From assembly GCF_017916295.1 (NCBI RefSeq), contig NZ_JAFMSS010000010.1, positions 62,001 to 126,000 on the forward strand: a DNA stretch of 64,000 bases, read 5' to 3'. The position numbers were made by a program, and so were the translations under genes. The stretch is from Rubellimicrobium arenae. GTDB taxonomy: Bacteria > Pseudomonadota > Alphaproteobacteria > Rhodobacterales > Rhodobacteraceae. This document shows, piece by piece, positions 18,066 to 27,253 of the stretch. The notes under the pieces were generated by a model. The model saw only the letters and a list, made by a program, of their open reading frames with translations. It was not told where the DNA came from and made no database searches. Positions within the stretch are counted from its first letter, which is position 1, and every line of letters starts with the position of its first letter.

Positions 18066-19041
18066 GCTCGCCGCCCTCCTGGCGATGACGCTCGCGCCGT
18101 CCGCGCTCCTGGCGCAGGACAAGCCCGGCGAAGGCGTCACCGTGCGCCCGATCATGCCCGTGCAGATCGAGGAGCACATGCAGCACCTGATCCTGTTCCG
18201 GGCCCTCGAGGACCTGGGCTACACCATCGCCGAGCCCGACGAGGCGGAGTACCAGACGCTCCACCTCGCAGTGGGCGCGGGCGACGCCGACTTCACGGCG
18301 GTGAGCTGGGACGTGCTCCACGACTCCTTCTTCCAGGAAGCGGGCGGCGACGCCGTGCTGACCAAGGTCGGCACCCTCATCAAGGGCGCGCTCCAGGGCT
18401 ACATGGTGGACAAGGCCAGCTACGACGCCGGGATCACCGATCTCAGCCAGCTTGCCGACCCCGAGGTCGCCAAGCGCTTCGACGCCGACGGCGACGGCAA
18501 GGCGGACCTCGCAGGCTGCATCCCCGGCTGGGGCTGCGAGCGCGTCATCGAGCATCACCTCGACGAGTATGGCCTGCGCGACACCGTCACCCACAACCAG
18601 GGCGCCTATCAGGCGATGATCGCCGATTCGATGGCCCGCCTCGAGAACGGCCAGTCGATCCTGTACTACACCTGGACGCCCTATTGGGTCGCGGGCGAGC
18701 TGGTCCCGGGCCGGGACGCCGAATGGCTGTCCGTGCCCTATACGTCGCTGCCGGACGGCGCGACCGCCAACACGGAATTCGAGGGCAAGAACCTGGGCTT
18801 CGCCGTCGACTCGATCCGCGTCGTCGCCCGCAACGACTTCCTCGAGGCGAACCCGGCGGCGCGCGCCCTGTTCGAGGCCGCAACGATCGACATCAACGAC
18901 ATCTCGGCCGAAGCCCTGCGCATCTCGTCGGGCGAGGACAGCGACGAGGACATCGAGCGTCACGCCGACGAATGGATCGCCGCCCATCAGGCGGAATACG
19001 ACTCCTGGCTCGCCGCGGCCCGCGCCGCGGTCCCCAACTGA
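18052..19041 (+). CDS. proX: Glycine/proline betaine-binding periplasmic protein (ProX-like)
   Basis: A 329-residue OpuAC/ProX-type binding protein with a cleavable signal (about MKQLKLAALLAMTLAPSALL, cleavage near AQD). Strong family landmarks are CIPGWGCERVIEHH, VTHNQG, and SILYYTWTPYWVAGELVPG, the region that supplies the tryptophan cage for quaternary ammonium groups. It overlaps proW by 14 bases. A close paralogue is encoded at 41361-42350 without its own ATPase or permease. A hairpin with a short T-run follows at 19051-19074. Confidence 0.93.
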   Translation: MKQLKLAALLAMTLAPSALLAQDKPGEGVTVRPIMPVQIEEHMQHLILFRALEDLGYTIAEPDEAEYQTLHLAVGAGDADFTAVSWDVLHDSFFQEAGGDAVLTKVGTLIKGALQGYMVDKASYDAGITDLSQLADPEVAKRFDADGDGKADLAGCIPGWGCERVIEHHLDEYGLRDTVTHNQGAYQAMIADSMARLENGQSILYYTWTPYWVAGELVPGRDAEWLSVPYTSLPDGATANTEFEGKNLGFAVDSIRVVARNDFLEANPAARALFEAATIDINDISAEALRISSGEDSDEDIERHADEWIAAHQAEYDSWLAAARAAVPN

Positions 19042-19050
19042 ACCACACCG

Positions 19051-19074
19051 AGGGCGCCCGGGAACGGGCGTCCT
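19051..19074 (+). terminator. Rho-independent-like terminator after proX
   Basis: Arms 19051-19060 and 19065-19074 pair over 10 bases (one G-U) around a GGAA loop, ending in CCTTT. It lies 9 bases after the proX stop and before the AraC-type regulator gene, so it probably ends the proVWX transcript or limits read-through. Confidence 0.6.
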
Positions 19075-19101
19075 TTCCCCCCGCCTGCCCCGCGTGCCGC
19101 C

Positions 19102-20052
19102 ATGACCGAGCCCCAGTCGATCGCCTTCCTCCTCATCGAGGATTTCACCCATCTCGCCTTCTCCTGCGCGATCGAGCCGCTGCGGATCGCGAACCTCGTG
19201 GCCGGTCGGACCCTTTACCGCTGGTCGCTGATCTCCGAGGCCGGGCGGGATGCACGCAGCTCCAACGGCCTCCTGACCCGCGTGGACGGCGGGCTCGATC
19301 CGCTCGACCGCGACGCGCGGCTCTTTGTCGTCTCGGGCCTGAACGTCGAGCGTCGCGTGACACCCGAGGTGCTCGCCTTCCTCCGGCGCGAAAAGGCCCG
19401 CGGGCGCCGGATCGGCGCCATCTGCTCGGGCGCCTTCGTCCTGGCCGAGGCCGGCTTCCTCGACGGGGTCGAGACGGCGATCCACTGGGCCTACCACGAC
19501 CTCATGTCCGAGCGGTTCCCCGAGGTGATCCTGCGCCCGTCCGTGTTCGTGGCCGGACCGCGCTTTGTCACCGCTTCGGGCGGGACCGCCGCGGCGGACC
19601 TGATGCTGCACATGATTGGCCTCGAGCACGGCAAGGACCTTGCCGTCGAGGTGGCTGACCAGATGGTCTACAATGCCGTGCGCGAGGGCAGCGCCGGCCA
19701 GCGCGTCTCGGTCCAGGCGCGCCACGGGACGCGGAACTCCACCCTGGTTCGCGCGGTCAAGATCTTCGAGGAGCGTCTCGAGGCGCCGCCCCGGCCCTGC
19801 GAGGTCGCCGCCGAGCTCGGGATCTCGACCCGCCAGCTCGAGCGGCTCTTCGACCGTCATCTCGGCACCTCGCCCAAGCGCTATGCGATGGAGCTGCGCC
19901 TTCACCGGGCGCGCAACCTGATCGTCCAAAGCGAGCAGTCCCTGTCCGAGATCGCGATGGCCAGCGGCTTCAACTCCACCTCGCATTTTTCCCGCGTGTT
20001 CCGCGAACGGTATGGCATCTCGCCGGGCTCACAGCGCGCCGGCCTGACCTGA
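19102..20052 (+). CDS. GATase1-like AraC-family regulator (GlxA/GbdR type)
   Basis: A 316-residue regulator with an N-terminal DJ-1/PfpI-like domain (IAFLLIEDFTHLAFSCAIEP; nucleophile-elbow-like GAICSGAFVLAEAG near 110-123) and a C-terminal AraC double helix-turn-helix (CEVAAELGISTRQLERLF and LSEIAMASGFNSTSHFSRVF). GATase1-AraC proteins such as GbdR, CdhR and SouR control glycine betaine, carnitine and sarcosine catabolism in pseudomonads. Its place directly after proVWX makes a similar betaine-sensing role likely (inference). The start at 19102 has no strong ribosome site. Confidence 0.85.
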   Translation: MTEPQSIAFLLIEDFTHLAFSCAIEPLRIANLVAGRTLYRWSLISEAGRDARSSNGLLTRVDGGLDPLDRDARLFVVSGLNVERRVTPEVLAFLRREKARGRRIGAICSGAFVLAEAGFLDGVETAIHWAYHDLMSERFPEVILRPSVFVAGPRFVTASGGTAAADLMLHMIGLEHGKDLAVEVADQMVYNAVREGSAGQRVSVQARHGTRNSTLVRAVKIFEERLEAPPRPCEVAAELGISTRQLERLFDRHLGTSPKRYAMELRLHRARNLIVQSEQSLSEIAMASGFNSTSHFSRVFRERYGISPGSQRAGLT

Positions 20053-20410
20053 CGGTTCCTGCGCCCGAGGGAGCCGGTTACCGCCTTTGCCGCCGGGACG
20101 CGGAACCTCTTGCGGCCCTGGGCCAGGATCCATGCCGGCACCTTGGGCACTCTGCCTCTTGGCACGACGCACATGCCCCTGAGCCGGGCGCGGCGACCGG
20201 GTGCCGGGTCCGATCGCCGGACCGCCGGCGCCTTTGGGGTTGCCCCCTGTCGCGCCCTTGCCCTAAGAGGCATTCATTCGACTGGACCCGGTGAGATCCC
20301 GGGTGGCTCTTCCGGCCGCCGATCCGCCGGACAACCGATACGCCCGATCCGTGCTGCCGGAGACCCGTATCGGGCTGACCGGATGGGCCCTCGTTGAACA
20401 TCGAACACGC
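20053..20410. other. Intergenic stretch without a recognised gene
   Basis: About 358 bases between the AraC-type regulator and the SulP gene. Open frames exist on both strands but are proline/arginine-rich shadows without a ribosome site or family resemblance. It presumably holds the SulP promoter; no clear motif was seen. Confidence 0.5.
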
Positions 20411-21901
20411 ATGACATCAATTGCCGCCTACCGCCAGGAATGGCTGGGCCACATCCGCGCCGACCTCCTCTCGGGGCTCGTCGTGGCGCTCGCGCTCATC
20501 CCCGAGGCGATCGCCTTTTCCATCATCGCGGGCGTCGACCCCAAGGTCGGGCTCTACGCGTCCTTCTCCATCGCCGTCGTCACCGCCATCGCAGGCGGGC
20601 GCCCCGGCATGATCTCGGCCGCCACCGCCGCCACCGCCGTCCTGATGGTCACGCTCGTGCGCGACCACGGCCTCGAATACCTCCTGGCCGCCACCGTGCT
20701 GGCGGGCCTCCTCCAGATCGGGGCGGGGCTCCTGCGGCTGGGCGCGGTCATGCGCTTCGTCTCGCGCTCGGTGATGACGGGCTTCGTGAACGCGCTCGCG
20801 ATCCTCATCTTCATGGCCCAGCTGCCCGAGCTCGATCCGTCGCGCGTGGGCCCGCTCACCTACGCTCTCGTGGCGGCCGGGCTCGCCATCATCTACCTGT
20901 TCCCGCGCCTGACGAAGGCGGTGCCCTCGCCCCTGGTGACCATCGTCGTGCTGACCGCGCTGACGCTGGCCATGGGTTGGGACGTGCGCACGGTCGGCGA
21001 CATGGGACAGCTCCCGGACACGCTGCCCATGTTCCTGCTGCCGGACGTGCCCCTCACCCTCGAGACGCTGGCCATCATCTTTCCTTATTCGGCCGCCGTG
21101 GCCGTGGTGGGGCTCCTCGAGAGCCTGATGACCCAGAACCTCGTGGACGAGCTCACCGACACGCGCTCGGATCGCAACCAGGAATGCATCGGCCAGGGTC
21201 TCGCCAACGTCGCGACCGGCTTCATCGGCGGCATGGCCGGATGCGCCATGATCGGGCAGTCCATGATCAACGTGAAGTCGGGCGGGCGCGGCCGGCTGTC
21301 CTGCTTCGTGGCGGGGGTGTTCCTCCTCATCCTGGTGGTGGGCCTGGGCGACTGGGTCAGCATCATCCCGATGCCCGCGCTCGTCGCGATCATGATCATG
21401 GTCTCGGTCGGCACCTTCTCCTGGGCCTCGCTCAAGGCGCTCCGGACGCATCCGACCTCGTCGTCGGTCGTGATGCTGGCCACCGTCGCGACCGTGGTCT
21501 GGACCCACAACCTCGCCATCGGGGTGCTCGTGGGCGTTCTGCTCTCGGGCGCGTTCTTCGCCGCCAAGATCGCCCAGCTCTTCGGCGTGACCTCCACCCT
21601 GAGCGCCGACGGACAGGAGCGGACCTACGTGATCGAAGGGCAGCTCTTCTACGCCAGCGTCGAGGAGTTCCTGCGGGCCTTCGACTTCCGCGAGACGCTC
21701 GCCCGGGTCACCATCGACGTGAGCCGCGCCCATATCTGGGACATCTCCTCGGTCGCGGCCCTCGACACGGCCGTGCTGAAGTTCCGCCGCAACGGAGCCG
21801 AGGTGCGGGTCGTGGGCTTGAACGAGGCGTCCGAGACGATCGTCGACCGGCTGGCGGTCCATGACAAGCCGGGAACGCTCCAGAAGCTGACCGCGCACTG
21901 A
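20411..21901 (+). CDS. SulP-family anion transporter with C-terminal STAS domain
   Basis: A 496-residue inner-membrane transporter of the SLC26/SulP family. The conserved first segment LLSGLVVALALIPEAIAFSI and GLYASF are present, followed by about a dozen membrane segments and a C-terminal STAS domain (about 405-496; VTIDVSRAHIWDISSVAALD). The ATG at 20411 gives the standard short cytoplasmic N-terminus; the frame is open upstream. SulP proteins carry sulfate, bicarbonate or organic anions. No sulfate-assimilation gene is nearby, so the substrate stays open. Confidence 0.88.
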   Translation: MTSIAAYRQEWLGHIRADLLSGLVVALALIPEAIAFSIIAGVDPKVGLYASFSIAVVTAIAGGRPGMISAATAATAVLMVTLVRDHGLEYLLAATVLAGLLQIGAGLLRLGAVMRFVSRSVMTGFVNALAILIFMAQLPELDPSRVGPLTYALVAAGLAIIYLFPRLTKAVPSPLVTIVVLTALTLAMGWDVRTVGDMGQLPDTLPMFLLPDVPLTLETLAIIFPYSAAVAVVGLLESLMTQNLVDELTDTRSDRNQECIGQGLANVATGFIGGMAGCAMIGQSMINVKSGGRGRLSCFVAGVFLLILVVGLGDWVSIIPMPALVAIMIMVSVGTFSWASLKALRTHPTSSSVVMLATVATVVWTHNLAIGVLVGVLLSGAFFAAKIAQLFGVTSTLSADGQERTYVIEGQLFYASVEEFLRAFDFRETLARVTIDVSRAHIWDISSVAALDTAVLKFRRNGAEVRVVGLNEASETIVDRLAVHDKPGTLQKLTAH

Positions 21902-22084
21902 ACGGCGGGGCGATGCCGGCGGCTGTGCGTCCGCCGTGCATCCTTCGCGCCTCGCCCGGCCTCCGGAGCCGGCACGCAAGGCTGGCCAGATCCCAGGGAT
22001 GTCTTGTCGCCGAATCCGGCCAAGGGCGCTTTGGGTGAGGCGCGCTACGTCTTGTCCTGTCCCCGGCAAGCACAGGAGCGGGCC

Positions 22085-22645
22085 ATGGTGGCGTCAGGAC
22101 GGTTCGGGCCAGGCTGGCTGGCGCATTGGCAATCCCAAGGGATCAGCCCGCGCGAGGCCCTGGACCGCTTCGTGGACCTGCCCGGCGCGGACCCGGCGGG
22201 CCTCACGGGCGTCTGGCTGGGCCGGACCCTGCCCACGGGGCATCCCCTTGACGGCCTGCTGGACGGCTTGGGCTGGCACGGCAAGGAGATCCTGGCCGAT
22301 GGCAGGGTGCATCCTCTTCTGTTCCGCCACCCCTCCGGCCAGGTCGAGGCTCTGGAGCCGGCCTGGATGCCGGCCGGCCTTGCGCTGCGGTGGCCGGCGC
22401 TCGCCCACAGTCCCGTGGCACGCATGGCCTTTCGGGCCCTGAGCCCCCTGCTCCGGGCGAGGGGTCCTGCCGCTCGGGTCGAGCCACGGGAGTTCCAGGG
22501 CCGCGACGGCGTCGCGGTCGTCTACCTCCGTCAGCCCATCGTGGATCATCTCCGCCAGATCGATGCGGCCCGGCTGATCGGCCTGATGGAGCGCCGCGGG
22601 ATGGCGCGGCCTTTCTTCTTCCTGCTCAGCCGGGACGCTCGCTGA
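22085..22645 (+). CDS. GXWXG / DUF4334 domain protein
   Basis: A 186-residue protein. The N-terminal GXWXG element (GVWLGRTLPTGHPLDGLLDG, then GWHGKEI and VHPLLF) and the C-terminal DUF4334 part (GVAVVYLRQPIVDHLRQID) are recognisable. Function in the family is not established; a small-ligand-binding beta-barrel fold has been suggested. The ATG at 22085 has AGGAG at 22074-22078. It stands alone, convergent with the IMPACT-family gene. Confidence 0.75.
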   Translation: MVASGRFGPGWLAHWQSQGISPREALDRFVDLPGADPAGLTGVWLGRTLPTGHPLDGLLDGLGWHGKEILADGRVHPLLFRHPSGQVEALEPAWMPAGLALRWPALAHSPVARMAFRALSPLLRARGPAARVEPREFQGRDGVAVVYLRQPIVDHLRQIDAARLIGLMERRGMARPFFFLLSRDAR

Positions 22646-22822
22646 TGAAGGCCTTCAGCCCCGGGGACTGACTGCAGCGCGGCAGACGGACAGCGTGCCG
22701 AGGACGCCCCGATTCGACCGATCCGGCGGATCGCACCTTCACCATTGCCGCGGCGGCGATCGTGGGGCGAGGCGGCAACCATGCCAGCCGGCTGGCGCAC
22801 CACCCCGGAGACGAGGCCGGGC

Positions 22823-23170
22823 TCACGGTTCGGCCAGGTAGATCCGCACCGCCTCCTGCACATGCCGGAAGCGGTCGCCGCCCAGGTGCTTGCCGCCGAA
22901 CCAGCGGGTCACCACGACGATGTGGTCGCGCAGCCCGTTGCGTTCGAGCATCCGCAGGATGACCAGCCCCGCCCCGGCCTCGCCGTCATCGTTCTTCAAG
23001 GCGCCGTCGTCGCAAAGGAGCGCCCAGGAGTTGTGGGTGGCCTTGGCGAACCTCTTGTTGCGCTTGAGCTCGGCCAGAAAGGCGCGGGCCTCCTCGGCCG
23101 ACCTGCAGGATCCCCCTGACACGGCATATTTCGAGCCGCGGTCGCTGATGATGTTCTCAAGGATGCGCAT
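22823..23170 (-). CDS. IMPACT/YigZ-family (UPF0029) protein, single domain
   Basis: A 115-residue protein matching the N-terminal UPF0029 domain of YigZ/IMPACT. Landmarks are SKYAVSG, ATHNSWA, NDDGEAGAG and VVVTRWFGGKHLGGDRF. YigZ proteins are usually about 200 residues with a second ferredoxin-like domain, which is missing here, so this is a one-domain variant. The role in bacteria is unclear; the eukaryotic IMPACT protein modulates translation control. The ATG at 23168-23170 is the only start that keeps the domain intact; no strong ribosome site precedes it. Confidence 0.75.
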   Translation of the reverse strand: MRILENIISDRGSKYAVSGGSCRSAEEARAFLAELKRNKRFAKATHNSWALLCDDGALKNDDGEAGAGLVILRMLERNGLRDHIVVVTRWFGGKHLGGDRFRHVQEAVRIYLAEP

Positions 23171-23404
23171 CGGGGACGAACCACTCCTCAGACGGCTGCC
23201 GGTGCCCAAGCCCTTGGCACGGCCTGACTTGAACCGACAGGGCCGCTGTCGAGGATCGATCAGGATCCGGAGGGCCGGGTTCGCGGACCCTGGTCCGACC
23301 CGTCCCACCTTGGAAGGATGAGTCATGCAACCGCATGATCCATGTCGTCGCAAGCCCTGGGCTGGGGCCCATGACCTGGACCAGGGGGTGGCGCCGGAGC
23401 TCCG

Positions 23405-23806
23405 TTAGGCGCAAGCCGCCGGAGTGGCCGGCTCCAGGGCCGTGTCGAGCGGAATCTCGTCGAGCGAGTGGTAGACCGGAATGCCCCGCTCCCGAGCGAT
23501 CCGCACGTCGTTGTCCGCGCCGGTCGAGGCCCCGGGCAGCCGCAGCACGGCGTCGCAATGCTGCAGCAGCCGGTGCGCCGTCGGATGCATCACGCGGTCG
23601 TAAAGGGCGTCCCCGACCTGACTCCCGCCAGCACCGTGCAGCACGGGAAGCGCGACCCATTCGCCGATCATGGGCACATGGCCCTTCCGGAAGATCGGCC
23701 AGGCCGCTTCCTCGAGGCGTCGCAGGTTGGCGGCCATCCTCTCGGGGTCGTCTCCCGTGCCGGAGCGGTACGGGCCGGCGATCAGGATCATCATGGGCTT
23801 GGGCAT
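23405..23806 (-). CDS. DUF4406 protein (nucleoside deoxyribosyltransferase-like fold)
   Basis: A 133-residue protein starting with IAGPYRSGTGDDP, then CDAVLRLPGASTGADNDVRIARERGIPVY. These two segments are typical of DUF4406 and the nucleoside 2-deoxyribosyltransferase-like fold. The ATG at 23804-23806 is preferred to two upstream ATGs because GGAGGT lies 4 bases before it. It is divergent from the DeoR-type regulator at 23899 with a 92-base spacer; a link to nucleoside or sugar salvage is possible but unproven. Confidence 0.72.
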   Translation of the reverse strand: MPKPMMILIAGPYRSGTGDDPERMAANLRRLEEAAWPIFRKGHVPMIGEWVALPVLHGAGGSQVGDALYDRVMHPTAHRLLQHCDAVLRLPGASTGADNDVRIARERGIPVYHSLDEIPLDTALEPATPAACA

Positions 23807-23851
23807 CGGAACCTCCATGGTTGCTGGCATTGGCTTGCCACATCATGCATG

Positions 23852-23870
23852 ATCGTGCAATATCGTGCAA
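23852..23870. promoter_or_regulatory. Tandem 9-bp repeats upstream of the DeoR-family gene
   Basis: ATCGTGCAA occurs at 23852-23860 and again at 23862-23870, a 10-base period placing both copies on the same helix face. They lie in the spacer between the DUF4406 gene and the DeoR gene, 29 bases before the latter. A role as operator for the DeoR protein, often self-regulating, is inferred. Confidence 0.4.
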
Positions 23871-23898
23871 GTTCACTTACATCCACTCAGGCCCATCC

Positions 23899-24639
23899 AT
23901 GCTGACCCGAGAGCGCAAAGCCCTTCTCCTAGACCGCCTCGCCGCCGAAGGCCGCCTTGTCGCAACGGCCCTCGCGCACGAATTGAATGTCTCCGAGGAC
24001 ACGATCCGGCGCGACCTGCGGGAACTGGCCGCCGAAGGGCGGCTGACGCGTGTCCATGGCGGTGCGCTGGCCGCTTCCCCGACGCACCGGCCCTTGGCCG
24101 AACGGGGGGCGCTGCAGACCGAGGCCAAGGTCCGGCTCGGTCGGCGCGCGGCCGAGCTGGTCCGGCCGGGGCAGATCGTCATCCTTGACGGTGGCACGAC
24201 CCATCTGGCGCTTGTGCAGGCCCTCCCCCGCGACCTGCGCGCCACCATCGTGACTCACAGCCCTACGGTCGCCGCCGCCCTCGAGCCCTTCGAGCGGGTG
24301 GACGTCCTCCTGATTGGCGGCACGCTTCTGAAGCTCTCCATGGTGGCGCTGGGCGCAACCACCGCCGAAGCCTTCGGGCGCATCGCGGCGGACCTGCTGT
24401 TCCTGGGGGTGACGGGCGTACACCCCGAGGCCGGCCTCACGACCGGTCATCCCGAGGAAGCGGCGCTCAAGGCCTGCCTGATCCGATCCGCGGCCGAGAC
24501 CGTGGTGCTGGCCACGCCGGACAAGATCGCGACGACCTCGCCGTTCCAGATCGCGCCCCTGGAGGCCGTTACCACCCTGGTCACGCTCGACGACCGGCCG
24601 GCCTGGTTGCCCGACGGCGTGGACTGCCTGGCGGCCTAG
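23899..24639 (+). CDS. DeoR-family transcriptional regulator
   Basis: A 246-residue regulator: N-terminal DeoR helix-turn-helix (MLTRERKALLLDRLAAEGRL; VSEDTIRRDLRELAAEGRLTRVHGGA) and a C-terminal sugar-phosphate-isomerase-like sensor (ILDGGTTHLALVQALP, DLLFLGVTGVHPEAGLT). Such proteins respond to phosphorylated sugars. The ATG at 23899 gives the classical N-terminus although the frame is open far upstream. Its likely targets are itself and the divergent DUF4406 gene. Confidence 0.88.
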   Translation: MLTRERKALLLDRLAAEGRLVATALAHELNVSEDTIRRDLRELAAEGRLTRVHGGALAASPTHRPLAERGALQTEAKVRLGRRAAELVRPGQIVILDGGTTHLALVQALPRDLRATIVTHSPTVAAALEPFERVDVLLIGGTLLKLSMVALGATTAEAFGRIAADLLFLGVTGVHPEAGLTTGHPEEAALKACLIRSAAETVVLATPDKIATTSPFQIAPLEAVTTLVTLDDRPAWLPDGVDCLAA

Positions 24640-24716
24640 ATTCTCCCTCACGGTCGGCGCAACCACCATCCTTCCCGTGACTGGTCGCATCGGCCGTGGA
24701 CTGGTAACCATCCTGC

Positions 24717-25457
24717 ATGCTCAAGCGGTCCTCCGTGCTGGCGCTCGAAGAGCGCGCCCTGAATGCCTGGCCGGCGCTCCAGACGATCACCGTCGAGGGG
24801 TGGCTGCTTCGGCTGGCCGGGGGCTGCACCAAGCGCGCCAACTCCGCCAATGCGATGGCGCCTCGGGGCGACATGGCCGAGGTGAGGCGTGTGGCCGAAG
24901 CGCTCTATGCCCGACATGGATTGCCAACCGTCTTCAGGCTGACCCCCTTGGCGCCCCGCGACGCCGAGGCCGAACTGGCGCAGGCTGGCTACCAAGTGGC
25001 GGACCCGTCGATCGTCCTCGGGGCGCGGCTGGATGCGGCCCACGATCATGCGTCCGTTCGCATTGACGACCAGCCCTCGGCCCCGTGGCTCGACGGGATC
25101 TGTCGGGCCAATGCAGTCACGGGGGCCTTCCGACCCCTGCATGATGCGGTGGTGGGCTCAATCGCCTGGCCCGCGGCCTTTGCCACGCTGCACGACAAGG
25201 GCTCGCCGCTGGGATTCGGGCTTGCCGTCCAGGAACGGGGGCTCGTCGGCCTTTTCGACATCGTCGTCGATCCCGCGGCACGGGGTCGCGGGCATGGAGC
25301 CACTCTGACGCGGGCTTTGATGGGCTGGGGGGCGCAGATGGGCGCCCGAGGCGCCTATCTGCAAGTCCGGCGCGGCAATGCCCCGGCGGAGCGGCTCTAC
25401 GCGAGCCTCGGCTTCGAAACGGCCTACGCCTATCACTACCGCATCCGGTCGGCCTGA
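24717..25457 (+). CDS. GNAT-family N-acetyltransferase
   Basis: A 246-residue protein with the GNAT core in its second half: FDIVVDPAARGRGHGATLTRALMGWG is the acetyl-CoA pyrophosphate-binding motif A, and APAERLYASLGFETAYAYHYR is motif B. The first half (LNAWPALQTITVEGWLLRLAGG, KRANSAN) is the leader found in a subgroup of uncharacterised GNATs. Substrate unknown. Confidence 0.85.
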   Translation: MLKRSSVLALEERALNAWPALQTITVEGWLLRLAGGCTKRANSANAMAPRGDMAEVRRVAEALYARHGLPTVFRLTPLAPRDAEAELAQAGYQVADPSIVLGARLDAAHDHASVRIDDQPSAPWLDGICRANAVTGAFRPLHDAVVGSIAWPAAFATLHDKGSPLGFGLAVQERGLVGLFDIVVDPAARGRGHGATLTRALMGWGAQMGARGAYLQVRRGNAPAERLYASLGFETAYAYHYRIRSA

Positions 25458-25588
25458 GCGCCCAGCGCACTCCCGGCCTGGCTCACCGGGGGCGGAGCGA
25501 CGGACCTCGCCGCAGGAATGCCGTCCGGAGTCCCTTCAGGAGCAGTCTCTCAGCCGAGTGCACCCGGTCAGGTCAGGACGCCCGCCGC

Positions 25589-25942
25589 TCAGGCCCGAGC
25601 CGGCTCCTGGGAGTGCATCCGCGTACGCGCGCCAACGGGCAGCGTCCTTGGAAAACGGGTGAGCCTTGCAACCGAACGCTCCTGCGCCGGGAAGCGCCAG
25701 GCCGACTGGCGTTCCTGGTGACGGGCGTCCCGCAGCCGACCCAGGCTCAGCATCATGAGATAGGTGAACCCCAGGAGCAGCCCCATCCCAAGGAGGGCCT
25801 CGTGAACCTGATGGTTGCTCAGGTTCACGAGAAGAGCGATCGCGAGAACCAGAGCCCCGAAGCTGCTTGCGGCAAAGAGTCCGCCGAGCAGGAAGTGGAC
25901 CAGCAGATACGAAGCAGTCCGACGGAAGCTTACCGGCAACAT
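25589..25942 (-). CDS. Small hypothetical membrane protein
   Basis: A 117-residue frame with two hydrophobic segments (about 10-38 and 48-66; SFGALVLAIALLVNLSN, LLGMGLLLGFTYLMMLSLG) and an arginine-rich tail that could be cytoplasmic. No family is recognised. The upstream side is AT-rich and contains the palindrome TTAACC-TTAC-GGTTAA at 25991-26006, which may be promoter-associated. The true coding status is likely but not certain. Confidence 0.5.
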   Translation of the reverse strand: MLPVSFRRTASYLLVHFLLGGLFAASSFGALVLAIALLVNLSNHQVHEALLGMGLLLGFTYLMMLSLGRLRDARHQERQSAWRFPAQERSVARLTRFPRTLPVGARTRMHSQEPARA

Positions 25943-27253
25943 CCCCTAGCACCCCAGAGTCGAGAAGCGATCCTTGATCGCAGCACATCGTTAACCTTAC
26001 GGTTAAAATACGGCGATAATTGGATGCACTTTCGCCTTCAATGTGGCGTCCTACGCCTCATCCTGACGAGATTCAGATTGCCCGAGCTCCATTGAACAAC
26101 CCCTGACGACATCCCGCGTCGCCACCCCGAAGGCTGCGCAGGTCTTGCGGCCTCGGAATGCCGAATGAGCTTGGATCAGGGAGCGTAGCTTACGCCTTGG
26201 CCACTTGCGTCAAGATCAAAGGGACTAAATTCCTAACATTCTGGGAAGAATGACTTTGACTACAGCCTTATGCGAGGGCTCGTGACGGCGCCGATCTTCC
26301 GACTGGACGGCTGCCATGCCCAATCAGGACGGTGCCGTTACAGTTCCTGGTTACGGATTTGTAGCAGGCCCGCCGCGATATGGGCCAGGATCTCCGCCGG
26401 TGTCCTCCGTAACGACATCATCGCCGCAATAGCTCGGATCGCCGCGCCTGGGACCACGGCACATGATGACCAAGGATCGCCGGGGCACATTGGCGACGAT
26501 CGAAACGCGATCGGATCTTGCGGGCCAAGCGGTCGAACGCGCATCAGCATCTTGTCCGCCCGATCACAGAAGGTCCGTTCGCTCCGCAATCGGCGGAACC
26601 ACCTGCTGGCGCGGCCGAACCAGCGTCAGAGCTGCGCGTCATCCATCGGCACCCCGGCACAAGGCCTGACGGATCGGAGGTCAGCAGGTCCCGAGAACAG
26701 GACAGCGTTCAGCAGCAAGGACGCCCCCCCGACCGCAATCCAAGCCGCTCCCCGGCTCCGTGCGCCCGCCGTCCGATCATGTCGCCAACATCGATGGAGC
26801 CGGGAGAAGGGGGGCCTGAAGATCCGCCGATAATCGGATGCCGGGGAGGGCGATCCCGTATTCCGCGAATCCGGCCATCGGCAGCATGGCCCTCCTGCAC
26901 CGGGCTCAACTGGCCCTGTTCCACTCTGCGGTCGACCTGACCCGGCCCGCGGCAGGCCCCCAAGATCGACAAGAGAGCGACCAGGGCGTCATGTGACCTG
27001 GGCCGCCGGGCGAGGCGCGCCGGACCGGCCACACGCGGCCCGATGCGTCGCGCCATCACCTTCGGCAACGCAGCGAAGATCCGCGCGGGCGCAGGCCATA
27101 GGCAGGACCATGCCTTGCGCCCAAGCCACGCCGTGTGGGGTCCGACGCGTCCGAAGTTTGCGCCAGGCCAAACCGGCTCGGTCCGCAAGCGATTAGACGG
27201 GCCATACCTGCTTCCCGATCATCGCCCCGCCGGGGCCAAACCTGGATGACACA
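25943..27253. other. Gene-poor stretch of about 1.3 kb
   Basis: No gene could be supported here. The first 350 bases are clearly AT-richer than the surroundings. The rest carries short frames on both strands with no ribosome sites, no consistent codon bias and no recognisable domain. Possible remnants of a mobile element were considered around 26340-26640 but not established. Confidence 0.5.

Noticed and set aside
25991..26006. CtrA binding site (TTAA-N7-TTAA)
   Set aside because: The spacing here is eight bases, not seven; kept only as an unexplained palindrome.
26338..26640. Possible transposase remnant on the minus strand (E-R-T-F-C-like segment)
   Set aside because: Only a few residues resemble a transposase motif, and no consistent second frame or terminal repeats could be found.
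26270..26833. Open frame of 187 codons on the plus strand
   Set aside because: No ribosome site, skewed Arg/Ser/Pro composition and no domain; treated as non-coding.
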